From JAGXLC01 sp041686375 (GTDB lineage Bacteria > Bacteroidota > Bacteroidia > Bacteroidales > UBA12077): a stretch of DNA of 64,000 nt. The notes under the pieces were generated by a model. It searched no databases. It was not told the DNA's origin and saw only the letters and a program-made list of their open reading frames with translations. Made by a program: the position numbers and the translations under genes. Each line of letters opens with the position of its first letter. The stretch's first letter is position 1. This document shows, piece by piece, positions 7,470-16,645 of this stretch. The DNA is taken from NCBI GenBank assembly GCA_041686375.1, contig JAWLEB010000013.1, positions 1 through 64,000 of the forward strand, given 5' to 3'.

Positions 7470-9521
7470 TCATTGACAGAAAACGTTAATCGCTTCATAT
7501 GCTTTTTCTATTCCCAATTCTCCTGCATTACTTAAATCAATACATCCTTTGTCAACTTTTTGTAGATAAATATAGGTTAAGCCCCTGTTAAAATATGCTT
7601 CCGCAAAATTGGGTTCAAGAAAAATAGCTTTTTCATAATCATCAATGGCACCCTGATAATTTTTATTTTGAGCCTTTACATTAGCCCTGTTAAAATATAA
7701 ATAGATGAATTCCGGCGCTCGTTTTATACCTTCATTGTAATCCTCGATAATTCTTTCATAATCATGATACCTGACCTCATTGCTTATGGGCTTATGCAAT
7801 AAGCTATTTTTTGTACTTTGTTCAATACTGATGTTTTGGGTCTCATGGTCCATTTTTCTTATATAATCTATCATCTGAGTCCTTAAGTTGGCTCTAATAT
7901 AGTAAGCCAGAAAATCATTCTCATCATCCCGGCGATCAATAACACAATTCATTGTTTCGATGGCATCGTTATAATTTTGCAAATAACCGTTTAACAAGGC
8001 ATATTTATATTTCAGTTCTATGGAGTCCGGGTTACTGGTGATTTTGTGCTCTAACTCTGATATCTTTTCCCGAAATTCATTATTCCGGGAAGGATATTCA
8101 AAACCAAAACGAAAGTTTTCGTCAAGAAAATCAATATCTGCAAGGTTATAATCTTCAGGCGCATATCGATCCACAGTTTCCGAAATATTTCTTTTCTCAC
8201 CCGGATCATAATGTATACTGTAATTTTCAAAAGGTTCAATGGATTCATCAGCATTGCCAAACTGATGAGGGAGATTTTTACTTCCCTGAAGTGAAATCAA
8301 CCTTTGAAAATTTTCAGAAGTATCTGCAAAATTGACTTCTTCAAGCTTGTTGCTACTGTAATTCGAGAATATTTGTTCAGCCTTTTGCCTGTCTTCATAC
8401 GCTCCTTCATAGTCGTCCAGCTCTGCTCTGGCAATGGACCTGTTCATATATGCTTTGGCAAAATCAGGATACAAGTTGATAGCCAGAGTCAGATCTCTTA
8501 TAGCCTCAGGATAATTAGTCCTCTCCATTTCTACTAAAGCCCTGTTAAAATAGGCCAAAATATTTTGCGGATTATGCTCTAACACCTTATTATAGTCCTC
8601 AATAGCTTCATCATAAGCGCCAATTTCAGAGTTCAGCAAGGCTCTGTTATAATAAGCCAGTGCATTAGACGGTTCAAGTTCAACCACATGGTCGAGGTCT
8701 TGCATTGCCGCTTCAAGTTTATCGAAATGATAGTACACCATAGATCGTTGCAAGAGCGCTTCAGCATTTTCCGGGTCACTCTCCACAGCGCAATTTAGAT
8801 CCTCCAGTGCCTTGTTGTATTCTTTTTGTTGGGAAAACACCTTTCCCCTGGTTATCAAGGCATCTGTATAGGTGCTATCTATTTGTATTACTCTGGATAA
8901 GTCATTGATTGTTCTGGCAGTATCTCCTTTATTCAAGTACGCTAAACTTCTGAAATAATATGCCCTCCTTTCGGAAGTATCTTTTCTAATCGCCCTGTCA
9001 AAATCTTTTATGGCTTTATCATTTTCCTCAAGACGTAACCAGCTATATCCTCGTTGAGTGAACAATTCCTCATCAGAAGTTTGAAACTCCTGTGTGCGGT
9101 TAAAATCTTCTATGGCTCCATGAAAATTATATAACTGAATACGCGTTATCCCTCTGTAATAATAAGCATTCGAAGCATTCGATCTGAGCTTTATCGATTG
9201 AGTATAATCTTCTTCAGCGCCATGTAAATCACCAAGATTATATTTTGCTATAGCCCTTAAAAAATAGGCTTCAGAAAAATCCGGCTTATTCCGTATGACA
9301 ATATTAAAATATTCAATTGCTTCGGCATATTCATAGAATTGCAACTTCTCATGTCCATGTTCCAAATAATACGAGATATTCAACTGACTATATCCCTTCG
9401 CAGCAAAAAAGAAAAAAAATATAACCAAAAGAATGTGAAATCTCTTTAAGAAAAAAAACTTTCTAAAAAACAAATAACTATTTGCGCATCTTAAAAACTT
9501 ATGAATAATCAATCCCTCCAA
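7470..9521 (-). CDS. Exported tetratricopeptide-repeat protein
   Basis: A 683-residue protein composed almost wholly of TPR units of 34 residues. Recurring phrases are AYYNRALL, AEAYFNRG and AIEDYNKVLEHNPQN. There are roughly nine or ten in the N-terminal half, an irregular linker around residues 385-480, and more at the C-terminus. It is a protein-interaction scaffold without catalytic residues. A hydrophobic stretch (FHILLVIFFFFFAAKGYSQ) is a signal peptide. No ATG exists upstream of the TPR region. The frame opens with TTG at 9521, and a second TTG at 9473 would start the protein at LFFRKFFFLKRF, closer to a normal signal peptide length. It follows the msrC-like gene by 14 bases, so the two may form an operon. 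Confidence 0.85.
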   Translation of the reverse strand: MEGLIIHKFLRCANSYLFFRKFFFLKRFHILLVIFFFFFAAKGYSQLNISYYLEHGHEKLQFYEYAEAIEYFNIVIRNKPDFSEAYFLRAIAKYNLGDLHGAEEDYTQSIKLRSNASNAYYYRGITRIQLYNFHGAIEDFNRTQEFQTSDEELFTQRGYSWLRLEENDKAIKDFDRAIRKDTSERRAYYFRSLAYLNKGDTARTINDLSRVIQIDSTYTDALITRGKVFSQQKEYNKALEDLNCAVESDPENAEALLQRSMVYYHFDKLEAAMQDLDHVVELEPSNALAYYNRALLNSEIGAYDEAIEDYNKVLEHNPQNILAYFNRALVEMERTNYPEAIRDLTLAINLYPDFAKAYMNRSIARAELDDYEGAYEDRQKAEQIFSNYSSNKLEEVNFADTSENFQRLISLQGSKNLPHQFGNADESIEPFENYSIHYDPGEKRNISETVDRYAPEDYNLADIDFLDENFRFGFEYPSRNNEFREKISELEHKITSNPDSIELKYKYALLNGYLQNYNDAIETMNCVIDRRDDENDFLAYYIRANLRTQMIDYIRKMDHETQNISIEQSTKNSLLHKPISNEVRYHDYERIIEDYNEGIKRAPEFIYLYFNRANVKAQNKNYQGAIDDYEKAIFLEPNFAEAYFNRGLTYIYLQKVDKGCIDLSNAGELGIEKAYEAINVFCQ

Positions 9522-9535
9522 ACGTAAAATAAAAA

Positions 9536-10000
9536 TTAAACCTGATAAATTAATTTAACAATGTTTTCCAACTCATGTTGATCAATGTCATCAAATGCAT
9601 CGAGCTCTTTGCTGTCAATATCCAGAACCCCAATAAGATGATTGTTATTATTACGAATGGGAACGACTATTTCAGATTTAGAACGTGAATCGCATGCTAT
9701 ATGGCCCGGAAATTTTTCGACATCTGCAACAACAATCGTTTTTTGATTATTAATACCTGTCCAGCAAACTCCTTCATTCTTCGTTAATTCCTGACATGCA
9801 ACCGGTCCTTGGTAAGGGCCAACAATCAGTTTATCAGCTTTTAAGAAATAATAGCCCGTCCAGAAATAATAATCCATTTTGTGATGTAAAACAGCTATGA
9901 CTGTAGACATCCGGGCTAATTCATCAGAACTGGTTGGTAATAATTCTTCTAATTGATTATATATCCGCTTGTAACGTTCCTGTTTTTTATTTTTTCCCAT
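9536..10000 (-). CDS. msrC: Free methionine-(R)-sulfoxide reductase, GAF domain
   Basis: A 154-residue single GAF-domain enzyme of the fRMsr family, which reduces free L-methionine-(R)-sulfoxide in the cytosol using thioredoxin. All three family cysteines are present: Cys69 in GPYQGPVAC, Cys79 in NEGVC and Cys103 in FPGHIACDS. Their spacing of 10 and 24 residues is the same as in the E. coli enzyme (Cys84, 94, 118). The SRSKSEIVVP motif that follows is also conserved. The ATG at 10000 is preferred over a TTG at 10012. It is the first gene of a probable operon with the TPR protein. Confidence 0.92.
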   Translation of the reverse strand: MGKNKKQERYKRIYNQLEELLPTSSDELARMSTVIAVLHHKMDYYFWTGYYFLKADKLIVGPYQGPVACQELTKNEGVCWTGINNQKTIVVADVEKFPGHIACDSRSKSEIVVPIRNNNNHLIGVLDIDSKELDAFDDIDQHELENIVKLIYQV

Positions 10001-10088
10001 GATTGATATCAATTAAAATTAACGTGTTAACAAAACTAAATATTTTTTTTAAAGGTATAAATATATCTCACCTATATATATAGTTTAA

Positions 10089-10295
10089 GCATTATTCATC
10101 AAACATAAATAATATTTTATAAAATATTGATTAAGAGCTTTGTACTATAAACATGTTAAAAAAATAGTTTATATATTTTTCACAAGTACATCAATTTCAG
10201 GGCATATACTGCGTTGCGAAAACCTCAAAATAAATCACTATGTCTTCGGCTTGCGACGCCCTGTATCTGCCCTAAACTTGATGCATGAATAATGC
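10089..10295. repeat. Nested inverted-repeat element (MITE-like)
   Basis: Two pairs of inverted repeats are nested. The outer pair is GCATTATTCATCAA (10089-10102) against 10278-10295, identical except for a four-base GCAT insertion. The inner pair is 21 bases (10189-10209 against 10263-10283) with 18 matching bases, and pairing continues inward towards TTGCG/CGCAA-like arms near 10215 and 10252. It contains no open frame. It looks like a small non-autonomous mobile element or a long hairpin RNA; no transposase lies nearby. Confidence 0.55.
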
Positions 10296-10732
10296 AGTCC
10301 TCCTAAAAGCGTACTTTTTTCTATTATTTAAATACATTGCATAACCCAGACGCGTGGGGGCTGTACTCATGGAGTGTAGCAACTGCCGTTAGTTTGGCAG
10401 CATAAAAATAACACCACGATTTATCGTGGTGATCCAAAATATCTGTCATACCCCACCCCGGCCCGCTCACGGGCTTCAAATCAATAACGGAGGCCAGGAA
10501 TTTCTCTAAACACAAAAAAAATAAGCAGGTATCATGTATCTTTTCAGCATATTAATCTGTTGAAATAAAGCCTGTTAAAACGTTTATGTATACGGGATGT
10601 AAAATGATAAGAAAAAGATTTTTTTAAAAATTTTTATTTTTTTTTTAAGTTTAATAAACTTGTTAGAAAAAGTTTACTCCAAATACATGACAACAGATTA
10701 TTGGAAGTTATCTAATCTAACACATAAATATT
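10296..10732. other. Intergenic stretch with several short palindromes
   Basis: It contains a CTGCC/GGCAG hairpin (10383-10400), a nearly perfect palindrome CACCACGAT-tt-ATCGTGGTG (10412-10431), a GCCCG/CGGGC hairpin (10461-10474) and a palindrome AAGTTTAATAAACTT (10647-10661). The last lies about 70 bases before the M14 gene and could be an operator. The first three lie in a GC-richer block (about 10345-10500) that differs in composition from its surroundings and resembles a dispersed repeat. A 63-codon frame here on the minus strand is not supported as a gene. Confidence 0.45.
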
Positions 10733-12250
10733 ATGCATAAGCTGAATTACCTGTTAATTATAATACTTTTATTCGCAGGGTGCACTACCAACAAATCGGG
10801 TAAAAAATATTATAAAGATGTAGCACCTCCGATAGAAGAAACAAATTTTAAGCAACTCACATCCCATGAAGATATTATAAAGTATCTGGAAAAGGTTGAT
10901 TCCCATAGCAACAAATTAACCCTGGAATATATTGGTAACTCAGTAGAAGGGAAAAAGATTCCATTGGTAAAATTTTCAAAAGCGGGGAAAGTAGAGGAAA
11001 ACAAGTTAAAACTTCTTATGTTCGCCCAGCAACATGGAAATGAACCTTCGGGCAAAGAAGGCATGCTTTTATTAATTAATGATTTATTGCAAAACAAATA
11101 TGACAATTGGCTTGATAAGGTTGATTTGTTGCTGATACCCCAGTTAAACCCAGATGGTGGGGACAAGAATCAGAGAAGAAATGCAAACAATGCTGATCTC
11201 AACAGGGATCATCTGATTTTAGAAGAACCAGAAACTCAAGCCATACATAAAGTTTTTAAAAATTATCAACCTGAGATAACTGTGGACATCCATGAATATT
11301 ATCCATTCTCTCAAAGCTGGAAGGAATTCGGATATTTGAAGAATTTTGATATTCAGATAGGCGGTCTTACAAATATAAACATAGAACCACAGATTATTGA
11401 CATATTTTACGACAACGTAAAGCCTTACATGCAGGAACAACTTAAAAAGGAAGGATATTCATTTTTTGAATATACATTAGGGAACCTCTCTGATGGAGGT
11501 AGATTAAGACATAGTACTGTTAGTATAAATGATGGACGCCAGAGTTTTGGCATTTTAAATACCTCCTCATATATTGTAGAAGGCAGAAGGGGCCGGGATT
11601 CTCTCGATAACCTTGAACACAGAGCCAGAAGTCAACACCTTACTGCAAAAGGCTTTATCGAACTGGCAGCTCAAAATGCTGAAAAGATTAAAAACACCGT
11701 AGCCAGGGGACGTGAAAAACTCATCAAAAACAACGGTGAAGAAAAGATCTCTATTCAGATGAAACATGTTAAAGGAGATAAACCTCTGCAGTATCCATTA
11801 AAATCAGTAAAAACTGGAGAAGATACAGTTTTTGTGGTAGACGAGTATCATTCGGAAAGAAAGTCGCAGCTAAATGTGACAAAACCATCGGCATATCTCA
11901 TCCCTGCCTCTGACAGTAATCTTGTAAAATGGCTCGATCGAAGTTTTATTCAGTATACAGAATATATGCCAAGTAAAAATCATGCCATATATAAATATAA
12001 AATTTTAACCAATATAAACAATGCTGATAAAGATTTAAAGAATTATAATGTTGAAGTTGAATTACAAAAGTGCACAAAAAAAATTACAAAAGGCGATTAT
12101 TTGATGGTTCCAACAGCTCAGCTAAGGTCAAACAAAATTACTATTGCACTGGAACCCCAATCAATGAGCGGACTTGTAAATTATGACTCATATGAATACC
12201 TTATTAAGGACAATAACACATACCCAATTCTAAGGCTGGAAAAACGATAG
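10733..12250 (+). CDS. M14-family zinc carboxypeptidase, lipoprotein
   Basis: A 505-residue lipoprotein: the lipobox FAGC puts the lipidated Cys at residue 17. The M14 catalytic domain follows. Zinc ligands are His101 and Glu104 in QQHGNEPSG, and His187 in VDIHEYYP. Asn157-Arg158 in ADLNRDH would bind the substrate carboxylate, and the Glu in YIVEGRRGRD (about residue 283) fits the catalytic base. The C-terminal 180 residues look like a beta-rich accessory domain. It should remove C-terminal residues from peptides, or process a cell-wall peptide, on the outside of the cytoplasmic membrane. It ends in a hairpin at 12292-12326. Confidence 0.87.
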   Translation: MHKLNYLLIIILLFAGCTTNKSGKKYYKDVAPPIEETNFKQLTSHEDIIKYLEKVDSHSNKLTLEYIGNSVEGKKIPLVKFSKAGKVEENKLKLLMFAQQHGNEPSGKEGMLLLINDLLQNKYDNWLDKVDLLLIPQLNPDGGDKNQRRNANNADLNRDHLILEEPETQAIHKVFKNYQPEITVDIHEYYPFSQSWKEFGYLKNFDIQIGGLTNINIEPQIIDIFYDNVKPYMQEQLKKEGYSFFEYTLGNLSDGGRLRHSTVSINDGRQSFGILNTSSYIVEGRRGRDSLDNLEHRARSQHLTAKGFIELAAQNAEKIKNTVARGREKLIKNNGEEKISIQMKHVKGDKPLQYPLKSVKTGEDTVFVVDEYHSERKSQLNVTKPSAYLIPASDSNLVKWLDRSFIQYTEYMPSKNHAIYKYKILTNINNADKDLKNYNVEVELQKCTKKITKGDYLMVPTAQLRSNKITIALEPQSMSGLVNYDSYEYLIKDNNTYPILRLEKR

Positions 12251-12291
12251 AATACCAATTTCTTAAGGTGGATAAAACTCATACTTTCAAT

Positions 12292-12326
12292 AAGTGCCTT
12301 TAATTAATTTTGAAGGCACTTTTATT
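12292..12326 (+). terminator. Rho-independent terminator after the M14 gene
   Basis: AAGTGCCTT pairs with AAGGCACTT (12313-12321) across a 12-base AT loop, followed by TTATTTAT. It overlaps the upstream GTG start candidate (12294) of the next frame, which argues for the ATG at 12339 as that gene's real start. Confidence 0.7.
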
Positions 12327-12338
12327 TATCGTAAGAGC

Positions 12339-13631
12339 ATGCTTAACTCAATTGAACAAAATCTGTTTGACCGGGAAAAGAAGGCTTTCCGCCTTCATCT
12401 GGGGTATTCTGTAATTGATGGTATGATGCGTGGAGCACTTATTATGAATGAATTTGTATTCATTAAAAGTCTAAAGGGCTCTAATTATCTACTGGGAATG
12501 CTTTTCCAATTCAGTGTCATTGTTCTGATATTTTCTATATTATTTAATGAGCTTCTGAGGAGATCAAGCAATAAAAGACGATTTCTAAGGATAACAGGAA
12601 TTTTAACCCATCTGCCGCTCCTAATATTATTATTTTTCCCGGCGCATGAATTAGATTTATCGCAAGCCCTGTTTTATCATTTTTTGTTTCTATTCATATT
12701 TTTATTTTATTTTCTCTCAAGGCCGCTTATCTTCCCAACCATTAATCTTCTTTTAAAACACAACTACCGTCAGGAATATTTTGGAAAACTATATAGTATA
12801 GCCACCTCTTTCAATAAAGCATTAATGCTCATAACCACCCTTTTATATGGAATACTCCTTGACTACTTCCCTTATGTATACACGTATGTTTTTCCGCTGC
12901 TGGGAATTATAGGGGCATTTTCAATTTATCTATTGTCCCGAATTGAGTATAATGAGGGTCAGTCTGTAATAAGAAAAACATTTGGAGATTCGCTAAAATC
13001 ATCATTAAACAGCCTTGTCAATATTCTCCGAAATAACATCCCCTACCGGCATTACGAAATTAGTTTTATGTTTTACGGATTTGCTTTTATGAGCACAAAA
13101 GCAGTAATCACTATTTTCTATAAAGAAGCACTAGACTTAAATTACTCGAGTGTAGCCTTTTATGAAAACGGATTCAATGTGCTCACTATAGTCCTATTAC
13201 CGGCATTCGGGAAAGTCATCGGAAAGCTGGATCCAAGAAAATTCGTAATCTTAACATATCTTGCCCTGGCATTGTTTATATTCTTTATAGGTCTCACAGA
13301 ATTTTTCCCTTTTTATTCTGTGGTTTTTGGAATACAAATATACTATTTTCTGTTGCTGGCTATAATTTTTAAAGGAATCTTTGCTGCTACCATGGCTCTT
13401 TCCTGGAGTATAGGCTCTTCCTATTTCTGCAAAAAAGAAGAGGCTGGAAATTATCAATCAGTTCACCTTACGCTTACCGGACTCAGAGGACTGGTGGCAC
13501 CCCTGATTGGAATATATTTCTATGAACTATTTGATTTTTCAGGGACCTTCGGAATTGCAGTTATATCATTAATAATAGCCATGGGGCTAATGCATTGGTC
13601 CTATAAAAATTTCAGTGCAAAAAAATATTAA
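12339..13631 (+). CDS. MFS-like multi-pass transporter
   Basis: A 430-residue protein with about 12 hydrophobic helices, a cytosolic loop in the middle (roughly residues 205-235, with IRKTFGDSLKSS) and a general major-facilitator layout. The first helices contain YSVIDGMMRGALIMNEFVF and FSILFNELLRRSSNKRR; the R/K-rich loop after helix 2 matches the usual MFS loop 2-3 position. The substrate is not recognisable. The ATG at 12339 is chosen because the GTG at 12294 lies in a terminator hairpin. Its end converges on the S9 peptidase gene, with a hairpin between them. Confidence 0.72.
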   Translation: MLNSIEQNLFDREKKAFRLHLGYSVIDGMMRGALIMNEFVFIKSLKGSNYLLGMLFQFSVIVLIFSILFNELLRRSSNKRRFLRITGILTHLPLLILLFFPAHELDLSQALFYHFLFLFIFLFYFLSRPLIFPTINLLLKHNYRQEYFGKLYSIATSFNKALMLITTLLYGILLDYFPYVYTYVFPLLGIIGAFSIYLLSRIEYNEGQSVIRKTFGDSLKSSLNSLVNILRNNIPYRHYEISFMFYGFAFMSTKAVITIFYKEALDLNYSSVAFYENGFNVLTIVLLPAFGKVIGKLDPRKFVILTYLALALFIFFIGLTEFFPFYSVVFGIQIYYFLLLAIIFKGIFAATMALSWSIGSSYFCKKEEAGNYQSVHLTLTGLRGLVAPLIGIYFYELFDFSGTFGIAVISLIIAMGLMHWSYKNFSAKKY

Positions 13632-13688
13632 CATTCAAATTAGCTGTTAGTTCGTTTCACCAAAAAAAAATAATTTGGGTTAAAATAA

Positions 13689-13727
13689 AATTCCCGGGAA
13701 TATCGATTATTTACTATCCCGGGAATT
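13689..13727. terminator. Bidirectional terminator hairpin
   Basis: AATTCCCGGGA pairs with TCCCGGGAATT across a 17-base loop, between two convergent genes. The T tract is short on the plus side (TTTAG) and an A-rich run gives Us on the minus side. Confidence 0.65.
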
Positions 13728-13766
13728 TAGATATTTCTCTCACCTGTTTTCTATACTGAAAAGATA

Positions 13767-16571
13767 TTATTCTACAAGTTCATATCCTCTGGTTTTACCT
13801 TTTTTAGTAGCAGGAATTCCTTTTTCCATCCAAACAGGTGCGGGATCGTTTTTGAGATAGTGGTCAAAGAATTGTTTCATGCGGATACTAAAATCTTTAC
13901 GGTTGGGACTATCAGCTCTTTCATTATGCGGAGCATCATTATAATTTAACATCCATACCGGTTTATCAAGTCTGCGTAATGCCACAAAAAACTCTATTCC
14001 CTGATACCAAGGTACAGCGCCATCAGCATCATTATGCCTCATAAGCAATGGAGTATTAACCTTAGGTGCGTAAAATAGAGGTGAATTTTCTATATAATGA
14101 AGCGGCTTTTCCCACAATGTACCACCTATACGACTTTGTGTTTTTTCATACTGGTGCATACGACTTTTGCCAGTACCCCAACGGATACCACCATAAGCGC
14201 TTGTCATATTTGATACAGGCGCACCGGCTGAAGCTGCTGCATACATATCAGTCTTAGTGATAATATGGGCAATTTGATAGCCTCCCCAACTTTGACCTTG
14301 TATGCCAATTCTATCTTTATCTATAAAATCTTTTTTATTCAACAGTGCATTCGTCCCGCCAACTACATAATTATAAGCACTTTCTCCCGGATAACCCATT
14401 TTATAGCGTATATTCGGCATAAAAACTACATAACCATTGCTGACATAAAAGGAAACATTTATCGTAGAACGGCTGGGTCTGGGCAGACGATGCCTGTGCA
14501 TTCCGTCAGAAGATAAACGATAAAAATAAACTACCATGGGGTACTTTTTATCTGGGTCATAATTCTCAGGTGTATAGAGAAGGCCTTCTTCTGTAGTACC
14601 CTCTGTAGTTATCCATTCTACCAATTCAACATCACCCCAAAGATATTCCTCCTGTTGTGGGTTTGCCTCTGAGACTCGTTTCGGATCATTAAATTGTAAA
14701 TCACTATACCATATATCAGGAAACTGTTTGAAAGAAGCCTTTTGCCATATTACTTTATCGGTTTCTAAAGCCTTTTCAGGAGTGTAATAAGAGTAATCTC
14801 CCATCACAAGTTTTTGAGGATTCCCTTTACCTTTAAGGTCAGCAGTAAAATATCCGGAAGCTTTCGTATCTTCATCAAATGCCCTTAAGAAGAGATCCTC
14901 TTCAGGATTAATAAATTCCTGCTCAGAATCCAGTTCCCGATAGCGAAATTGGATATGATGATCCCTTCCATATCCATTGGTAATATTTATAGGTTTTTCT
15001 TTACCCGATGGATCCACACGCCAGATATCATACCTGTCATAAATTAGCAAATATTCATCATCTTCTGTCCAGCCGGCAAAACCATAAGAAGATGGATCTC
15101 TCGGACGATCATGATCTTCATCGTATAAAGGGAATTCAATATCTTTAGTAAGATTAATTTCTTCCTTATCAGTAATTCCGTAGGAATACCAATTGCTATC
15201 AGCGAAAGAATACCAATAAAAATAATTCCCACCTGTTGAAATATCAATATAAGATTGAATCTTTTCCTTAACCAACTCTTTTTTGCCGGTATTAATATCA
15301 ACAAGATAAACATCCTTATATGAAGGACTATTCCATGATGTTTGTTTGAGATAAGGCTGTCCGTTTGTACCAATTGCTACATCTCCATTCCCTTTTAAAA
15401 CCGGCTCCACATTTCTGACTTGTTCATCAGCCAATTGAACAATTTTATCTTCATCAATATGATAGACAGCCAGATATGTACGTCTTTCTTCTCTTTCCTT
15501 CTGTCTTAACTGTTGAGGCTGTAAAAGAGAATCTTTCCAATTCCAAACATCCAGTTCTACTTTTTCCTCTTCAATAAGGGTATCCTCGGGTTCTTCCAGT
15601 TCTCTCTCTTTAGTTCCGAAATACAATCGTTCATCATTATCAGAAAAGTATATATTACCGTATTCACCCACGGTCCATTTTTCCGGAATCTCCTGTGTTA
15701 AGGTATCAACAAGCTTGTTAGGTTGATCTTTTCTCTTGCTCCAATAGTATAAATTAAACACCTTAGTTTCAGTCGTATCCATAGAATGAATAAAAGCAAG
15801 CTGTTCACCATCATGATCAATGCTAATATCTTTGCTTAGACCTTCTTCTGAAAATATGATATCTGACTCTTCCTTTCTCGGATCAAAAACAACTACAGAT
15901 GATTTAAGAATCTTATCGTTCTGAAGCTGGACAAAAGATATGAGATCACCCTTTTCAGATATTTCGTAATCCGTTACCTGATCGAATTCATATGTTTTTT
16001 CCTTTACCGGATGAAAAACAGTTAATTTTGTTCCCTCTGGAGCTGAGTCATCGGCTTTTTCATTATTATTCTCTTTATTGTCCTCAGAATCATCATCTTC
16101 CTCTTTCTCATGATGATAAACCATCCAGCCGGATTCTTTTTCCGGTAATTTGAAAGATTTAATCCTTTCCTGCTTGATCAGTTCCCCAGAATCAAAAACA
16201 TAAATGCCTAAAGAATCTTTAGGTAATTTTTTCTCTGGAACATCATCTAGTTTCTTTTCTTTGATTGAATCAGTATACGGTTCAATCTTAAAAACCAAAT
16301 AATCAGAATTTGCTGCAAAGCCAGGGTTTACGCCTCTATCAAAAGTTTTTTCAGCGTTTATTTCGGGATTCCATAAATGTAATACTCCATCTCCTTTAAA
16401 AGGTTTAACTTCATAAGAAACCCATTCTCCATCATTGGAAATAATTTCATCGTCAATCTCTTTCCACTCTATTAAATCTGAGATTGAAAGAGGCTTCTTC
16501 TCGTTTTGTGAGAAAAGACCTGTTGTAATACATAAAAAAATAGCGGTAGTGATTAGGGTGAATCGCCTCAT
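13767..16571 (-). CDS. S9-family prolyl-oligopeptidase-like serine peptidase, exported
   Basis: A 934-residue exported peptidase with a signal peptide (cleaved near GLFS-QNEKK), a long beta-propeller region, and a C-terminal alpha/beta-hydrolase domain. The catalytic triad is Ser761 in GIQGQSWGGY, Asp850 in RHNDADGAVP and His882 in DAPHNERA. It should cleave peptides in the periplasm or at the surface. The propeller carries a very acidic insertion at about residues 155-175 (runs of Glu, Asp and Asn) that is unusual for the family. It is longer than typical DPP IV-like enzymes (about 700-750). A possible short hairpin separates it from the MFS gene; the upstream neighbour is a YhdH-type oxidoreductase on the same strand. 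Confidence 0.88.
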   Translation of the reverse strand: MRRFTLITTAIFLCITTGLFSQNEKKPLSISDLIEWKEIDDEIISNDGEWVSYEVKPFKGDGVLHLWNPEINAEKTFDRGVNPGFAANSDYLVFKIEPYTDSIKEKKLDDVPEKKLPKDSLGIYVFDSGELIKQERIKSFKLPEKESGWMVYHHEKEEDDDSEDNKENNNEKADDSAPEGTKLTVFHPVKEKTYEFDQVTDYEISEKGDLISFVQLQNDKILKSSVVVFDPRKEESDIIFSEEGLSKDISIDHDGEQLAFIHSMDTTETKVFNLYYWSKRKDQPNKLVDTLTQEIPEKWTVGEYGNIYFSDNDERLYFGTKERELEEPEDTLIEEEKVELDVWNWKDSLLQPQQLRQKEREERRTYLAVYHIDEDKIVQLADEQVRNVEPVLKGNGDVAIGTNGQPYLKQTSWNSPSYKDVYLVDINTGKKELVKEKIQSYIDISTGGNYFYWYSFADSNWYSYGITDKEEINLTKDIEFPLYDEDHDRPRDPSSYGFAGWTEDDEYLLIYDRYDIWRVDPSGKEKPINITNGYGRDHHIQFRYRELDSEQEFINPEEDLFLRAFDEDTKASGYFTADLKGKGNPQKLVMGDYSYYTPEKALETDKVIWQKASFKQFPDIWYSDLQFNDPKRVSEANPQQEEYLWGDVELVEWITTEGTTEEGLLYTPENYDPDKKYPMVVYFYRLSSDGMHRHRLPRPSRSTINVSFYVSNGYVVFMPNIRYKMGYPGESAYNYVVGGTNALLNKKDFIDKDRIGIQGQSWGGYQIAHIITKTDMYAAASAGAPVSNMTSAYGGIRWGTGKSRMHQYEKTQSRIGGTLWEKPLHYIENSPLFYAPKVNTPLLMRHNDADGAVPWYQGIEFFVALRRLDKPVWMLNYNDAPHNERADSPNRKDFSIRMKQFFDHYLKNDPAPVWMEKGIPATKKGKTRGYELVE

Positions 16572-16645
16572 AGTAATTAATTTTAAGGTTTAAACATCGT
16601 TTGTAACTAACTGTAATTTCTTGGATGCAAATCGAAAATAATAGT

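Noticed and set aside
10324..10515. A 63-codon minus-strand frame in the palindrome cluster
   Set aside because: It lies over three palindromes, has no recognisable domain, and its composition comes from the repeat block. It is not supported as a gene.
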